A DNA stretch of 64,000 nt from Roseibium aggregatum IAM 12614 (lineage in GTDB: Bacteria > Pseudomonadota > Alphaproteobacteria > Rhizobiales > Stappiaceae), in the NCBI RefSeq assembly GCF_000168975.1, contig NZ_AAUW01000003.1:1-64000 (forward strand), read 5' to 3'. Positions 53,049 through 63,922 of the stretch are shown in pieces (the first letter of the stretch is position 1; each line of letters opens with the position of its first letter). The position numbers and the translations under genes were made by a program. Below the pieces are notes generated by a model that saw only the letters and a list, made by a program, of their open reading frames with translations, did not search any database and had not been told where the DNA came from.

Positions 53049-54023
53049 ATGAAACGATTTGCCTTTACGGCCCTTACGGGCCTTCTTCTGGCCGGCTCCG
53101 CGTCGGCTCAAGACACCACGCTGAAGATGCAGACCATCGAGCCGAGCCTCGGTCAGGCAATCACCATGGCGACCTTTGCCAACATCGTGACGGACAAGCT
53201 CGATGATGTCTCCATCGAGGTTGCCGGCGGCGGCGCGGCCACGCTGCACCAGATGGAAACCGCGCGCGGCAATCTCGACATGTACATGATCTCGCCGACC
53301 ATCCATATCCTGATGAGCAACGGCGCGGCAATGTACAAGAATGAGCCGGAAGCTCCCGAACTTGCCAAGAATGTGCAGGTTCTGATGTGGTTCCCTTACG
53401 GCCAGTATCACTTCGCGGTGCGCGGCGACAGCGACATCACCGTTTTGGACGATATCGAAGGCGCGACGGTTTTCCTCGGTCCGCAGGGCGGCGGTGCCTA
53501 CAACGCAGCCAAGGGCTGGATCGAGGCAACCACCGGTCTTGTTGCCGGTGAAGACTACGACGCCATCAAGGCCAACTGGGCAACCGGCTTCCAGTCGTTC
53601 ATGGACGGCAAGGTGGAAATGTATGTCAACGGCTGCATCGACCCATGCCAGCAGTTCATCCAGTTTACCGAAACCGAGACTGTCCGCTTCATCGGCCCCG
53701 AGGACGATCAGGGAGAAGAGGTCGACAAGTTCCTTGGAAAGTTCCGCCATCGGGCCGAGATCCCGGCAGGGCTTTACGAGAACCAGGTCAACGACGGCCC
53801 GGTCATGTCCAACGATACGGCCGTCGGCATCGGCGTGCGTGCGGATCTCGACGAAGAACTCGTCTACCAGATCACCAAGGCCTTCTGGGAAAATCTCGAC
53901 AGCATCACGACCGATGCTCCCTGGGCAAAGGCACTGTCGCCTGAATATGCCGCCCAGACACTCGGCACGGCCAAGTTCCACCCTGGCGCTGCCCGTTACT
54001 ACAAGGAAATCGGCATTCAATAG
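53049..54023 (+). CDS. TAXI-family TRAP solute-binding protein
   Basis: A 324-residue periplasmic binding protein with a signal peptide (KRFAFTALTGLLLAGSASAQ, cleavage about residue 20). The TAXI-type core is visible: EVAGGGAATLHQMETARGN, DDIEGATVFLGPQGGG and DGKVEMYVNGCIDPCQQFIQ. The paired Cys in NGCIDPC is unusual. TAXI proteins feed fused TRAP permeases; here the permease is 28 bases upstream. Ligands of a few are glutamate or small acids; for this one the adjacent sulfatase suggests a sulfated or phosphonylated compound (inference). Confidence 0.94.
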   Translation: MKRFAFTALTGLLLAGSASAQDTTLKMQTIEPSLGQAITMATFANIVTDKLDDVSIEVAGGGAATLHQMETARGNLDMYMISPTIHILMSNGAAMYKNEPEAPELAKNVQVLMWFPYGQYHFAVRGDSDITVLDDIEGATVFLGPQGGGAYNAAKGWIEATTGLVAGEDYDAIKANWATGFQSFMDGKVEMYVNGCIDPCQQFIQFTETETVRFIGPEDDQGEEVDKFLGKFRHRAEIPAGLYENQVNDGPVMSNDTAVGIGVRADLDEELVYQITKAFWENLDSITTDAPWAKALSPEYAAQTLGTAKFHPGAARYYKEIGIQ

Positions 54024-54212
54024 CCGGCCGGACGCTCTGGCCGCATCACCGCGGCCAGAGCAGTCCCGTCAAAATCCGGAACGGCCTGTCGCCAGGACAG
54101 ACCCCCGGCAAAGTTGCATCTATCGTTTTTCCGCCAAAACGTTGTACCCTTACAGAGTGCTGGTTGGGGGCAGCGGAAGATACCTGAGACTTTTTACGCG
54201 GAAGGTATTGAT

Positions 54213-54701
54213 ATGACTGTAACTCTCGACATCCAGCAGCCACAGCCGTTTGATCTGGTGAAATCCAGAATACTGATCGCGGGCAATGCGACCGCGTTCG
54301 AAGGCACCTTGAGCATTCGCGTTTCCGAAGGACACGACGAATATGCCTCCTTCACCCAGGTGGGTTCATTCGGGCTGAAGCAGTTCCAAGGCTTCATCGA
54401 TATCCCGGACACCAACCAGTTTCAGATGAACCGCCTGTTCCTGACCCTGGCGGACGACACAGGCAACGAAAACGGCCCGTCCGTCGTCATTCCGGTGCTG
54501 TTCGGTCCGCGCATCCTGCCCGGTTACGGCGGCTGGCAGCCCTATACGGTGAAGGCGGGCGATACGCTGACAAAGATCGCGCAAGACCAGTATGGCAACG
54601 GCGACTATCAGCCGATCTACGAAGCCAATCAGCACATCTTATCCAACCCCAACGTGATTTTCCCGGGTCAGGTTCTTCGGATACCGCGAAACGACATCTG
54701 A
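54213..54701 (+). CDS. Gmad2 plus LysM domain protein
   Basis: A 162-residue protein with an N-terminal immunoglobulin-like Gmad2 domain (FDLVKSRILIAGNATAFEGT through about residue 105) and a C-terminal LysM module (YTVKAGDTLTKIAQDQYGNG ... FPGQVLRIP). LysM binds peptidoglycan or chitin-like polymers. No signal peptide is seen even from the earlier in-frame start at 54114, so export is unclear. I chose the ATG at 54213, 5-8 bases after cggaagg. It converges on rpsD with a shared terminator. Confidence 0.88.
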   Translation: MTVTLDIQQPQPFDLVKSRILIAGNATAFEGTLSIRVSEGHDEYASFTQVGSFGLKQFQGFIDIPDTNQFQMNRLFLTLADDTGNENGPSVVIPVLFGPRILPGYGGWQPYTVKAGDTLTKIAQDQYGNGDYQPIYEANQHILSNPNVIFPGQVLRIPRNDI

Positions 54702-54740
54702 CATCCGGCGTCGGTGCGGAACTGCTGCCTGCCAAAAGAA

Positions 54741-54772
54741 AAGGCCCGCCAGAGGCGGGCCTTTCCGTCAAA
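54741..54772. terminator. Bidirectional terminator between the LysM gene and rpsD
   Basis: A perfect 9-bp stem, aggcccgcc with ggcgggcct, encloses aga. T-rich flanks occur on both sides: ttcc after it on plus, and ttttctttt on minus beyond rpsD. Confidence 0.88.
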
Positions 54773-54788
54773 CCATATTCGGCGCTGA

Positions 54789-55406
54789 TTAGCGCGAATA
54801 GAACTCGACCACCAGGTTCGGTTCCATCTGTACCGGGTACGGTACGTCAGAGAAGCCCGGAACGCGGGAGTAGGTCGCGGTCATCTTGTTGTGGTCGACG
54901 TCGAGGTAATCCGGAACGTCACGCTCTGCGGACTGGACAGCTTCCAGAACCAGGGCGAGCTGCTTGGACTTTTCACGAACTTCGATCACGTCACCCGGAC
55001 GGATCTGGTAGCTCGAGATATTGACGCGCTTGCCGTTCACCTTCACGTGGCCGTGGTTGATGAACTGACGTGCTGCGAAAACGGTCGGGACGAACTTCGC
55101 ACGGTAGACGATGGCGTCCAGACGGCGCTCCAGCAGGCCGATCAGGTTTTCGGAAGTGTCACCCTTCATACGGGACGCTTCAGCATAAACCTTGCGGAAC
55201 TGCTTTTCGGAAATGTTGCCGTAGTAGCCTTTCAGCTTCTGCTTTGCGCGGAGCTGAACACCGAAGTCGGACAGCTTGCCCTTGCGGCGCTGGCCGTGCT
55301 GACCCGGGCCGTATTCACGCTTGTTGGCCGGGCTCTTCGGACGACCCCAGATGTTTTCGCCCATCCGGCGGTCAATTTTGTACTTAACGCTATGGCGCTT
55401 CGACAT
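54789..55406 (-). CDS. rpsD: 30S ribosomal protein S4
   Basis: A 205-residue S4, a primary 16S rRNA-binding protein of the small subunit. It begins [20 protein letters not shown] and contains the S4 RNA-binding domain ([32 protein letters not shown]). The rest is intact. It stands alone, as is usual in alphaproteobacteria, away from the alpha operon. aaaggaaac precedes the ATG. Confidence 0.98.
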   Translation of the reverse strand: MSKRHSVKYKIDRRMGENIWGRPKSPANKREYGPGQHGQRRKGKLSDFGVQLRAKQKLKGYYGNISEKQFRKVYAEASRMKGDTSENLIGLLERRLDAIVYRAKFVPTVFAARQFINHGHVKVNGKRVNISSYQIRPGDVIEVREKSKQLALVLEAVQSAERDVPDYLDVDHNKMTATYSRVPGFSDVPYPVQMEPNLVVEFYSR

Positions 55407-55896
55407 CGCGGTTTCCTTTGAATTCGCGTTGTTATTTAAAAGGAAACGCGCCCTCCTTTATCGTCACAACCCGTCTTGCGACGGAAAGGTCAGATCGACA
55501 GGGACCCAGCTAGACGGCGCCGGCCGGATGCCCACGGGTGCGTAGATCCGGAAGACATTGCCTACCGGACCGCGCGGAGATACAGGCAGTGCCCCCAAAT
55601 GTCAATCCACGGGCGGGCCTGCCCCGGAATGGAACCGCCGAAATCCGGCCGGTTCCCTGAATTTTGTCGAACGAGAACACATATTTAACGATTAAGAGGG
55701 GTTTGATTGCCACAATTTATGACGCAGCGTCCACAAAATGGGGAAAACAATGCATACATTTAGAGATTTTTAATTGCAGCTTTTCACTATACAATCACCG
55801 TTGCAACCATAGCGAATAATATCAGTGCGACGGACTGCTCGAGACCCCATCAAATAATGAAAGCTTATCAGCCGGACCTTGGCAGTAGGATCAGTA
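55407..55896. other. Control region between rpsD and the EAL-CBS-GGDEF gene
   Basis: About 490 bases without a gene. The first 200, toward rpsD, are GC-rich and contain short inverted repeats, probably leader and promoter of rpsD. The part from 55680 to 55860 is clearly AT-richer than surroundings (tatttaacgattaagaggg, gagatttttaattgcag), consistent with promoter DNA for the rightward gene. I see no RNA gene. Confidence 0.5.
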
Positions 55897-57693
55897 ATGT
55901 CAGCGAATCGTCAACCAGCTCTTCAGACCGTTCCGGAAGCGCCCGGTTTGCTCTGTCGTACGCCGAAGGACACACTGACGAAACTCGACTACGCCCTGCA
56001 GCCGGTCGTCGACATCGGCACCGGCGTTGTTTACGGCTACGAGGCCCAGATCCGGAACTGCGATCTTGTGGGAGCGCAGTCGGCTGACGAACTTATCGAT
56101 TTTGCGCACTCCGAAGGATATTTGCCCCAGCTTGAAGCTCACCTTCTGGTCAAGGCGATGAAGCGCTTCGGCAATTTGAAGATCGCCCAGGGCACCAAAC
56201 TCTATTTCAAGCTGGACGGCCGCGACCTCGGCCATGACAACGACCCGCGCATGCGGCTGGGTAAGCTGGTTGCCGAAGCCGGTTTGCAGGTCAACCAGAT
56301 CTGTCTGGAGTTCTCCGAACGCCACCAGCAAACCTTTACCGATGTGACGCACCATGCCGTCAACGACCTGCGCCAGTTGGGCTTCCTGATTGCTCTCGAC
56401 GATTTCGGACGGGGCTCGTCCGAACTGCGGCTCCTGCACGACATGTCGCCCGACTATGTCAAGATCGACCGGTTCTTCCTGAACGGGATCGACAGCGATG
56501 CAAGGCGCAAGCTGTTCGTCACCACCGTGGCCAACCTCGCGCACGTACTGGGCGCAAGGGTGATTGCTGAAGGGGTGGAAACGGAAAGCGAGTTCAAGGC
56601 CTGCCGCGAAGCCGGCTGCGACCTGATCCAGGGTTACTTCGTTGCCAAACCCTTCCAGGAAAGGTCTTCGGCGAAGCTCTTTTACGATCACGTGCGCGCG
56701 CCGGGTGTCGGCCGCAAGCGCCGCGAAGAACTCGACCGGATCCGCAACGAGCTGATCAAGCTTCCGACGATCCAGTCTGGCGCCTCCATGAACGATCTTC
56801 TCGACATGGTGGTTCACAACCAGCAAGCCAGTGTGGTTCCCGTTGTCGATACCAATAACGAACCGCGCGGCCTGATCCACGAACGCGACCTGAAAGCCTA
56901 TCTCTATGCTGGCGCGCCCGGTGACGACGATGAAAAGGCAGCCCTCGATTTCCCGCTGCGTTCCTTTGTTCGCGCCTGCCCGATTGCCGACATCGATTCC
57001 AATGCGGACATGCTGCTGGTGACCTTTGCCTCCTCGATCAATTCGGATGGCATCATCATCACCGAGAATTTTCGCTACGCGGGTTTTCTCTCCGCCACCT
57101 CGCTTTTGAAGATCATCCACGAAAAGCGTCTTCAGGAAGCGCAGGACCAGAACCCCCTGACTCGTCTTCCGGGCAACGGTGCCGTGTCCCGGTTCATTGC
57201 CGAAAGCGGCCGCAAGGGCGCCCACGACCGGCACCTGTGTTATCTCGACTTCGACAACTTCAAGCCGTTCAACGACACATACGGCTATCGCCAGGGCGAC
57301 AGGGCAATCATTCTGTTCAGCGAGTTGCTGCAGCGTCACGTGTCGGAGTCCGACACCTTTTACGGCCATATCGGCGGCGACGATTTCTTCGCCGGGTTCC
57401 AGAATGTCGACCAGACCGATGTCGCTGCCCGCATGCTGGCGCTCAAGCGCGCGTTCCGCCTGGACGTGGAAAGCTTCTATGACGCCGAACACCGGGAACA
57501 AGGCTTTATCGAAGCCCAGGACAGGTTTGGAACGACACGGCAGTTCCCGCTGCTGCAGTGTTCCATATCCATCCTCAGCCTGCCAAAGGGCGTGACGCTC
57601 AATCCCGACACGCTGAACCATGAGATCATGGACTTGAAACGCGCCGCCAAACGCTCCGACGACGGCCTGGCCGTCAAATGCCTTGCGGCTTGA
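55897..57693 (+). CDS. EAL-CBS-GGDEF protein, probably altered c-di-GMP enzyme
   Basis: A 598-residue cytoplasmic protein: EAL domain (about residues 25-265), a pair of CBS motifs (about 290-425) and GGDEF domain (about 440-590). In the EAL domain the signature reads E49-A-Q; E138, D168-D169 (DDFGRG), K189 (VKIDRFF) and E225 (EGVET) remain, but a conserved metal-site Asn position is K105 (LYFKLDGRDL). The GGDEF motif is GGDDF (493-497). So catalysis may be weakened or lost and the protein may be a c-di-GMP or nucleotide sensor through CBS. Start ATG 55897; TTG 55879 is possible. Confidence 0.9.
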   Translation: MSANRQPALQTVPEAPGLLCRTPKDTLTKLDYALQPVVDIGTGVVYGYEAQIRNCDLVGAQSADELIDFAHSEGYLPQLEAHLLVKAMKRFGNLKIAQGTKLYFKLDGRDLGHDNDPRMRLGKLVAEAGLQVNQICLEFSERHQQTFTDVTHHAVNDLRQLGFLIALDDFGRGSSELRLLHDMSPDYVKIDRFFLNGIDSDARRKLFVTTVANLAHVLGARVIAEGVETESEFKACREAGCDLIQGYFVAKPFQERSSAKLFYDHVRAPGVGRKRREELDRIRNELIKLPTIQSGASMNDLLDMVVHNQQASVVPVVDTNNEPRGLIHERDLKAYLYAGAPGDDDEKAALDFPLRSFVRACPIADIDSNADMLLVTFASSINSDGIIITENFRYAGFLSATSLLKIIHEKRLQEAQDQNPLTRLPGNGAVSRFIAESGRKGAHDRHLCYLDFDNFKPFNDTYGYRQGDRAIILFSELLQRHVSESDTFYGHIGGDDFFAGFQNVDQTDVAARMLALKRAFRLDVESFYDAEHREQGFIEAQDRFGTTRQFPLLQCSISILSLPKGVTLNPDTLNHEIMDLKRAAKRSDDGLAVKCLAA

Positions 57694-57821
57694 GGCCGCG
57701 CGGAGCGCTGTCTTCAAGGACGGACGTCAAACGGCTGCTCGAAGGGTCTTTCGCTCGATAGCCGCAAAAGCCTGGATGGTTGGATGCTCGGGAAACCGCT
57801 CTACGGCAACCTTATCCCCGT

Positions 57822-58616
57822 TCAGTCCAGCACCAGGCCAAACCCGGCCAAAAGCCTTGCCAGCCCCGGATCCTTCGAGCCGGAGGTAAAGATCGCCCGG
57901 TCAGGCAGATTTCGAGCGGGGTGCCTGGCGGCCTCTTCCCCCAGTACCCGGACCAATTGGCGGGCGATTGCCTCGGCTGGGTCCAGCCAGTCGACCGGCC
58001 AGGGTGCGATCTTGCGGAAGCGGTTGGCAAGAAACGGATAGTGGGTGCAGGCAAGCACGACAATGTCAGTGCGTTTTCCATCCTGCTCCAGAAAACAGTC
58101 GGCAATTTCCGGAAGAAGCGCATCGTCGGAGACGGTTTCACCGCGCAGGTGCTTTTCCGCAAGTTCCGCCAGCATGTCCGAGCCGACCAGCCGGACATGA
58201 CACTGGCTGGCAAAACTGTCGATCAGGCTTCTGGTGTAGGTTCTGCGCACAGTGCCGGGTGTCGCCAGCACCGAAATCAGCCCGGAGGACGTGCGCTCTG
58301 CCGCCGGTTTGATTGCCGGAACCGTGCCCACGAAAGGCACGTCCGGATGCGCCTCGCGCAAGGCGTCCCCGGCAAGCGTGAAGGCTGTGTTGCAGGCAAT
58401 CACCACTGCTTTAGGGCCATGTTCGGCAATCAGATCGCCAAACAGGGACACGATCCGGGCCTTCAACTCTGCTTCTGGCCAGCGGCCGATGGGAAAAGCC
58501 GCGTCGTCGGCAACATAGAGCAGCGGCTCATAGGGTAGCAGATAGCGCGCCTCGCGCAGTACCGTGAGCCCGCCAAGACCTGAATCGAAAAAGAGTACCG
58601 GTCCCGAACCCTGCAA
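57822..58616 (-). CDS. murI: Glutamate racemase
   Basis: A 264-residue racemase giving D-glutamate for peptidoglycan. Both catalytic Cys are present: VIACNTAFT (about residue 75) and VLACTHYPF (about 189), with [11 protein letters not shown] at the start. The TTG start at 58616 lies 6 bases after gaggcg and 9 bases after the trmJ stop, so the two genes are co-transcribed. Length is normal. Confidence 0.95.
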   Translation of the reverse strand: MQGSGPVLFFDSGLGGLTVLREARYLLPYEPLLYVADDAAFPIGRWPEAELKARIVSLFGDLIAEHGPKAVVIACNTAFTLAGDALREAHPDVPFVGTVPAIKPAAERTSSGLISVLATPGTVRRTYTRSLIDSFASQCHVRLVGSDMLAELAEKHLRGETVSDDALLPEIADCFLEQDGKRTDIVVLACTHYPFLANRFRKIAPWPVDWLDPAEAIARQLVRVLGEEAARHPARNLPDRAIFTSGSKDPGLARLLAGFGLVLD

Positions 58617-58625
58617 GATACGCCT

Positions 58626-59438
58626 CTATTCTTCGCTGCCCGAACCTGATCTGTCCTTGCGTGGCCGCGTCTCACGTTTTTCCAGCGAGGCTACGACACC
58701 ACGCAGCGCACGCACTTCCTGGTCGGTCAGCTCCGCCTTCTGGAAGATGTTGCGCAGCGTGCGCACCATATGCGGCCGCCGCTCCGGAGGACGGAAGAAG
58801 GTCGCCTTGTCGAGCGCGCCTTCCAGGTGCTCGAAGAAGCGCAGCAGTTCGTCCTTTTTCGCAGGCGGATGCACGTCTTCCGACAGCAGGAAGGGCAGCG
58901 CTCCGGCTGTCGCGATCTTGCGCCACTCATAGGCGCACACCAGCACCGCCTGGGCAATATTCAGCGAGGCGAAATCCGGATCGACCGGCAGCGTGACGAT
59001 CTCGTCGGACAGCGCCACTTCCTCGTTGTTGAGGCCCCAGCGTTCCCGGCCGAACAGATAACCGGTCGCGGCGCCCTGTTCTCCAAGTTCGACGGATTTC
59101 CTGGCAGCTTCGTCCGGCCCTCGCACGGGCTTGGGCACTTCGCGCGAGCGGGCGGTGGTGGCGAAGACAAATTGCAGGTCGGCAATGGCCGCCTCGACAC
59201 TGTCGAACACCTGCACCTTGTCGATGACGTGATCGGCCCGGCTTGCCGACGCTCTTGCCTTTTCACTTGGCCAGCCGTCGCGCGGATTGACGATGCGCAG
59301 ATCCACCAGACCGAAATTGGCCATGGCGCGGGCTGCCGTTCCGATGTTCTCGCCAAGCTGCGGCTCGCACAGGATCACCGCCGGCGGTTTGGCCGTCACC
59401 GCGCGCGCTTCGTCTCGGATGTGTGCATTCTTGCTCAT
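58626..59438 (-). CDS. trmJ: tRNA/rRNA methyltransferase TrmJ (SPOUT)
   Basis: A 270-residue SPOUT methyltransferase. Motif 1 VILCEPQLGENIGTAARAMA, motif 2 YLFGRERWGLNNEEV and motif 3 LPVDPDFASLNIAQAVLVCA show the trefoil-knot SAM site. TrmJ 2'-O-methylates position 32 of tRNA. The C-terminal helix and a charged tail complete it. It is upstream of murI and divergent from icd. Confidence 0.93.
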   Translation of the reverse strand: MSKNAHIRDEARAVTAKPPAVILCEPQLGENIGTAARAMANFGLVDLRIVNPRDGWPSEKARASASRADHVIDKVQVFDSVEAAIADLQFVFATTARSREVPKPVRGPDEAARKSVELGEQGAATGYLFGRERWGLNNEEVALSDEIVTLPVDPDFASLNIAQAVLVCAYEWRKIATAGALPFLLSEDVHPPAKKDELLRFFEHLEGALDKATFFRPPERRPHMVRTLRNIFQKAELTDQEVRALRGVVASLEKRETRPRKDRSGSGSEE

Positions 59439-61957
<2,519 letters not shown>

Positions 61958-61984
61958 TTTGCCAATACACCCATGGGTAGAAGT

Positions 61985-62012
61985 AGGGCGGCTCCGGCCG
62001 CCCTATTTTTTG
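61985..62012 (+). terminator. Rho-independent terminator after icd
   Basis: An 8-bp stem, agggcggc with gccgccct, encloses tccg and is followed by a run of T (attttttg). Confidence 0.9.
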
Positions 62013-62032
62013 CGACAAGGAGCTCATTCTGA

Positions 62033-62719
62033 ATGTTTTTTCGAAAAAAGAAGCAGCTTCCTGTCGTCCGCAACGGGGCCAAGGAAGAGTTCACGCTCTT
62101 TTCGGCCACAGACGACACCCACTCCCCGAAGTGGTGGCCGGACACGAGTTTTCTGGTGCATGCGCTCAGCGATGGCGATTTTTCAACCCTGCGCGGTGCC
62201 ATACAACTCATGGACGATGAGCACGAACCAGTCTTCCTGACCGGACCCGGCAGCGTCACGAACGAACTATATGCCCGTCTGGAACACCTCGGCTACATGA
62301 GCGTCACGGAAAAGCCCCTGCCCGACGAGCTGCAAGGGCATTTGGTCGAGCGTGGCCTGACCGACTACGGCAGGGAACATATCGCCGACTTCGTGATTGC
62401 CCAGCGCATCCAGATGGAGGAGCTTGAGGGCAACAGGGAGCCGCTGGAAGACTTCTGCACCAAGTTCGACAATCTGCGGGAGCATCACACCGGCTTCCCG
62501 CTGGAAGCCCTGCACACGTTCCGGATGTTCTTCTCCGATCCCCGGTATGATTTCGATCTGGACCAGTCTTCAAACTATCTTTTCCGCCTCTACAAGATGT
62601 TCGGCATCGTCGAGATTTCCGATGAAGGTGTGGCGCGCGCAAGCCGCTTCGGCTCAATGAATGTGCCGTTTCTGTTCGATCTGCTTCTGAAAGAGCGTGG
62701 GGCAACCGTCAGACACTAG
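62033..62719 (+). CDS. Hypothetical protein, unknown
   Basis: A 228-residue soluble, acidic protein with no membrane helix or signal. It starts with a basic stretch (MFFRKKKQLPVVRNGAK), continues with SPKWWPDTSFLVHALSDGD and has a C-terminal half with helical, Phe/Tyr-rich segments (FPLEALHTFRMFFSD, NYLFRLYKMFGIVE). I do not recognise a family. aaggag lies 10 bases before the ATG, which is a long spacing. The gene is between icd and the alpha/beta hydrolase, with terminators on both sides, so it is monocistronic. Confidence 0.7.
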   Translation: MFFRKKKQLPVVRNGAKEEFTLFSATDDTHSPKWWPDTSFLVHALSDGDFSTLRGAIQLMDDEHEPVFLTGPGSVTNELYARLEHLGYMSVTEKPLPDELQGHLVERGLTDYGREHIADFVIAQRIQMEELEGNREPLEDFCTKFDNLREHHTGFPLEALHTFRMFFSDPRYDFDLDQSSNYLFRLYKMFGIVEISDEGVARASRFGSMNVPFLFDLLLKERGATVRH

Positions 62720-62811
62720 GTGTTGAAAGCCTTGTGCATCCCGCCCCTACCGACTGACCTTACATCGCTGGTCCCCAATCCGTCCGGGAAGACGAAATTG
62801 CGACTGGTGAC

Positions 62812-62841
62812 AAAAAAGGGCGGCCTGAGCCGCCCTTTTTT
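62812..62841. terminator. Bidirectional terminator between the unknown gene and the alpha/beta hydrolase
   Basis: A perfect 13-bp stem (aaaaaagggcggc with gccgcccttttt and one more T) and a ctga loop, with A and T runs that serve each strand. Confidence 0.9.
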
Positions 62842-62852
62842 AAGGAAGCCGC

Positions 62853-63809
62853 TTATCCGCGGATAAACGCCAGAACATCTTTGTTGAACGCCTCAGCCTG
62901 CAATTGAGCAAGGCCGTGGCCGCCGCCCGCGAAGATCTTCAAGGTGGCGCCCTCAATGATGTCCGCGGCCCGGTGCGCTGACGCCTTGATGGGCACGATC
63001 TGGTCGTCGTCGCCGTGAACGATCAGCGTCGGTACCTTGATAGCCTTCAGATCCGCCGTGTAGTCGACTTCCGAGAACTCGTGGATACAGTCGTACTGCC
63101 CCTTGATGCCACCGGCCATGCCCTGCAGCCAGAAGCTTTCCTGCAGGCCCTCGTTGGTTTCAACCCCGTCGCGGTTGAAGCCATAGAAAGGCACCGTCAG
63201 ATCCCTGAAGAACTGCGACCGGTTGTAGGCGGTTCCCTGGCGGATACCGTCGAACACCTCCATCGGCGTTCCATCCGGATTGTCCGCAGTTTTCAGCATC
63301 AAGGGCGGAACCGCGCCGACGAGAACGACCTTGGCCACCCGGTCATTGCCATGTCGGCCGACATAGTGGGCAACTTCGCCGCCGCCCGTGGAATGACCGA
63401 TCAGGATCACGTTCTTCAAATCCAGATGCTCGATCAGTTCGGCAAGATCGTCCGCGTAGCGGTCCATGTTGTTGCCGTCCCAGGGCTGGCTGGAGCGGCC
63501 GTGGCCGCGGCGGTCATGGGCAATCACCCGAAAACCATTCTGGCCGAAAAACAGCATTTGCGCGTCCCAGGCATCAGCCGACAGCGGCCAACCATGGGAG
63601 AAGACGATCGGCTGGCCCTGCCCCCAGTCCTTGTAGAAAAGCTCCGCGCCGTCGGATGTCGTGAAAGTCGTCATTTTCAAATTCTCCTGTTCAAGCAGTT
63701 GTTTTGCGGCACCGAACTTCGGCGCCATCACCAGACCGAGCCCGAGGACACCGCCGCCAATCAGCGTCTGGCGACGGTTGACCTTTGGCCCAACGATCTT
63801 GTTTCCCAT
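62853..63809 (-). CDS. Alpha/beta hydrolase, chloroperoxidase-like, with Tat-type N-terminus
   Basis: A 318-residue hydrolase of the non-haem chloroperoxidase/arylesterase type. Catalytic Ser is in [10 protein letters not shown] (about residue 145), Asp in [10 protein letters not shown] (about 268) and His in AGGGHGLAQ (about 298); the oxyanion segment is [13 protein letters not shown]. Residues 11-30 ([20 protein letters not shown]) look like a twin-arginine signal, though an internal ATG ([13 protein letters not shown]) would give a cytoplasmic form. The gene has a good promoter with a doubled operator-like box. Confidence 0.9.
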   Translation of the reverse strand: MGNKIVGPKVNRRQTLIGGGVLGLGLVMAPKFGAAKQLLEQENLKMTTFTTSDGAELFYKDWGQGQPIVFSHGWPLSADAWDAQMLFFGQNGFRVIAHDRRGHGRSSQPWDGNNMDRYADDLAELIEHLDLKNVILIGHSTGGGEVAHYVGRHGNDRVAKVVLVGAVPPLMLKTADNPDGTPMEVFDGIRQGTAYNRSQFFRDLTVPFYGFNRDGVETNEGLQESFWLQGMAGGIKGQYDCIHEFSEVDYTADLKAIKVPTLIVHGDDDQIVPIKASAHRAADIIEGATLKIFAGGGHGLAQLQAEAFNKDVLAFIRG

Positions 63810-63828
63810 CGGATGATCTCCATTTAAC

Positions 63829-63854
63829 TCGTGCGCGATTTAATCGTGTACGAT
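63829..63854. promoter_or_regulatory. Doubled operator-like box in the hydrolase promoter
   Basis: tcgtgcgcgat (63829-63839) and tcgtgtacgat (63844-63854) are direct copies matching at 9 of 11 positions, and each is nearly palindromic (atcg ... cgat). They cover and follow the expected transcription start. MarR/OhrR-type regulators of alphaproteobacteria use boxes of this style, and the partial gene at 63923 could be that regulator. Confidence 0.6.
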
Positions 63855-63855
63855 G

Positions 63856-63884
63856 TATATGTATCAGCAAGTTCGCTCTGTCAA
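63856..63884 (-). promoter_or_regulatory. Sigma-70-type promoter of the alpha/beta hydrolase gene
   Basis: On the minus strand, ttgaca (complement of 63879-63884) and catata (complement of 63856-63861) are separated by exactly 17 bases. The start of transcription would fall near 63849, inside the second operator-like box, which suits repression. Confidence 0.7.
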
Positions 63885-63922
63885 CGCTTGCCAAGAAAAA
63901 AAATGCTGCTTAGGAACGGTTC

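Noticed and set aside
55900-57717. Open minus-strand frame opposite the EAL-CBS-GGDEF gene
   Set aside because: The plus-strand protein has recognisable domains over its whole length.
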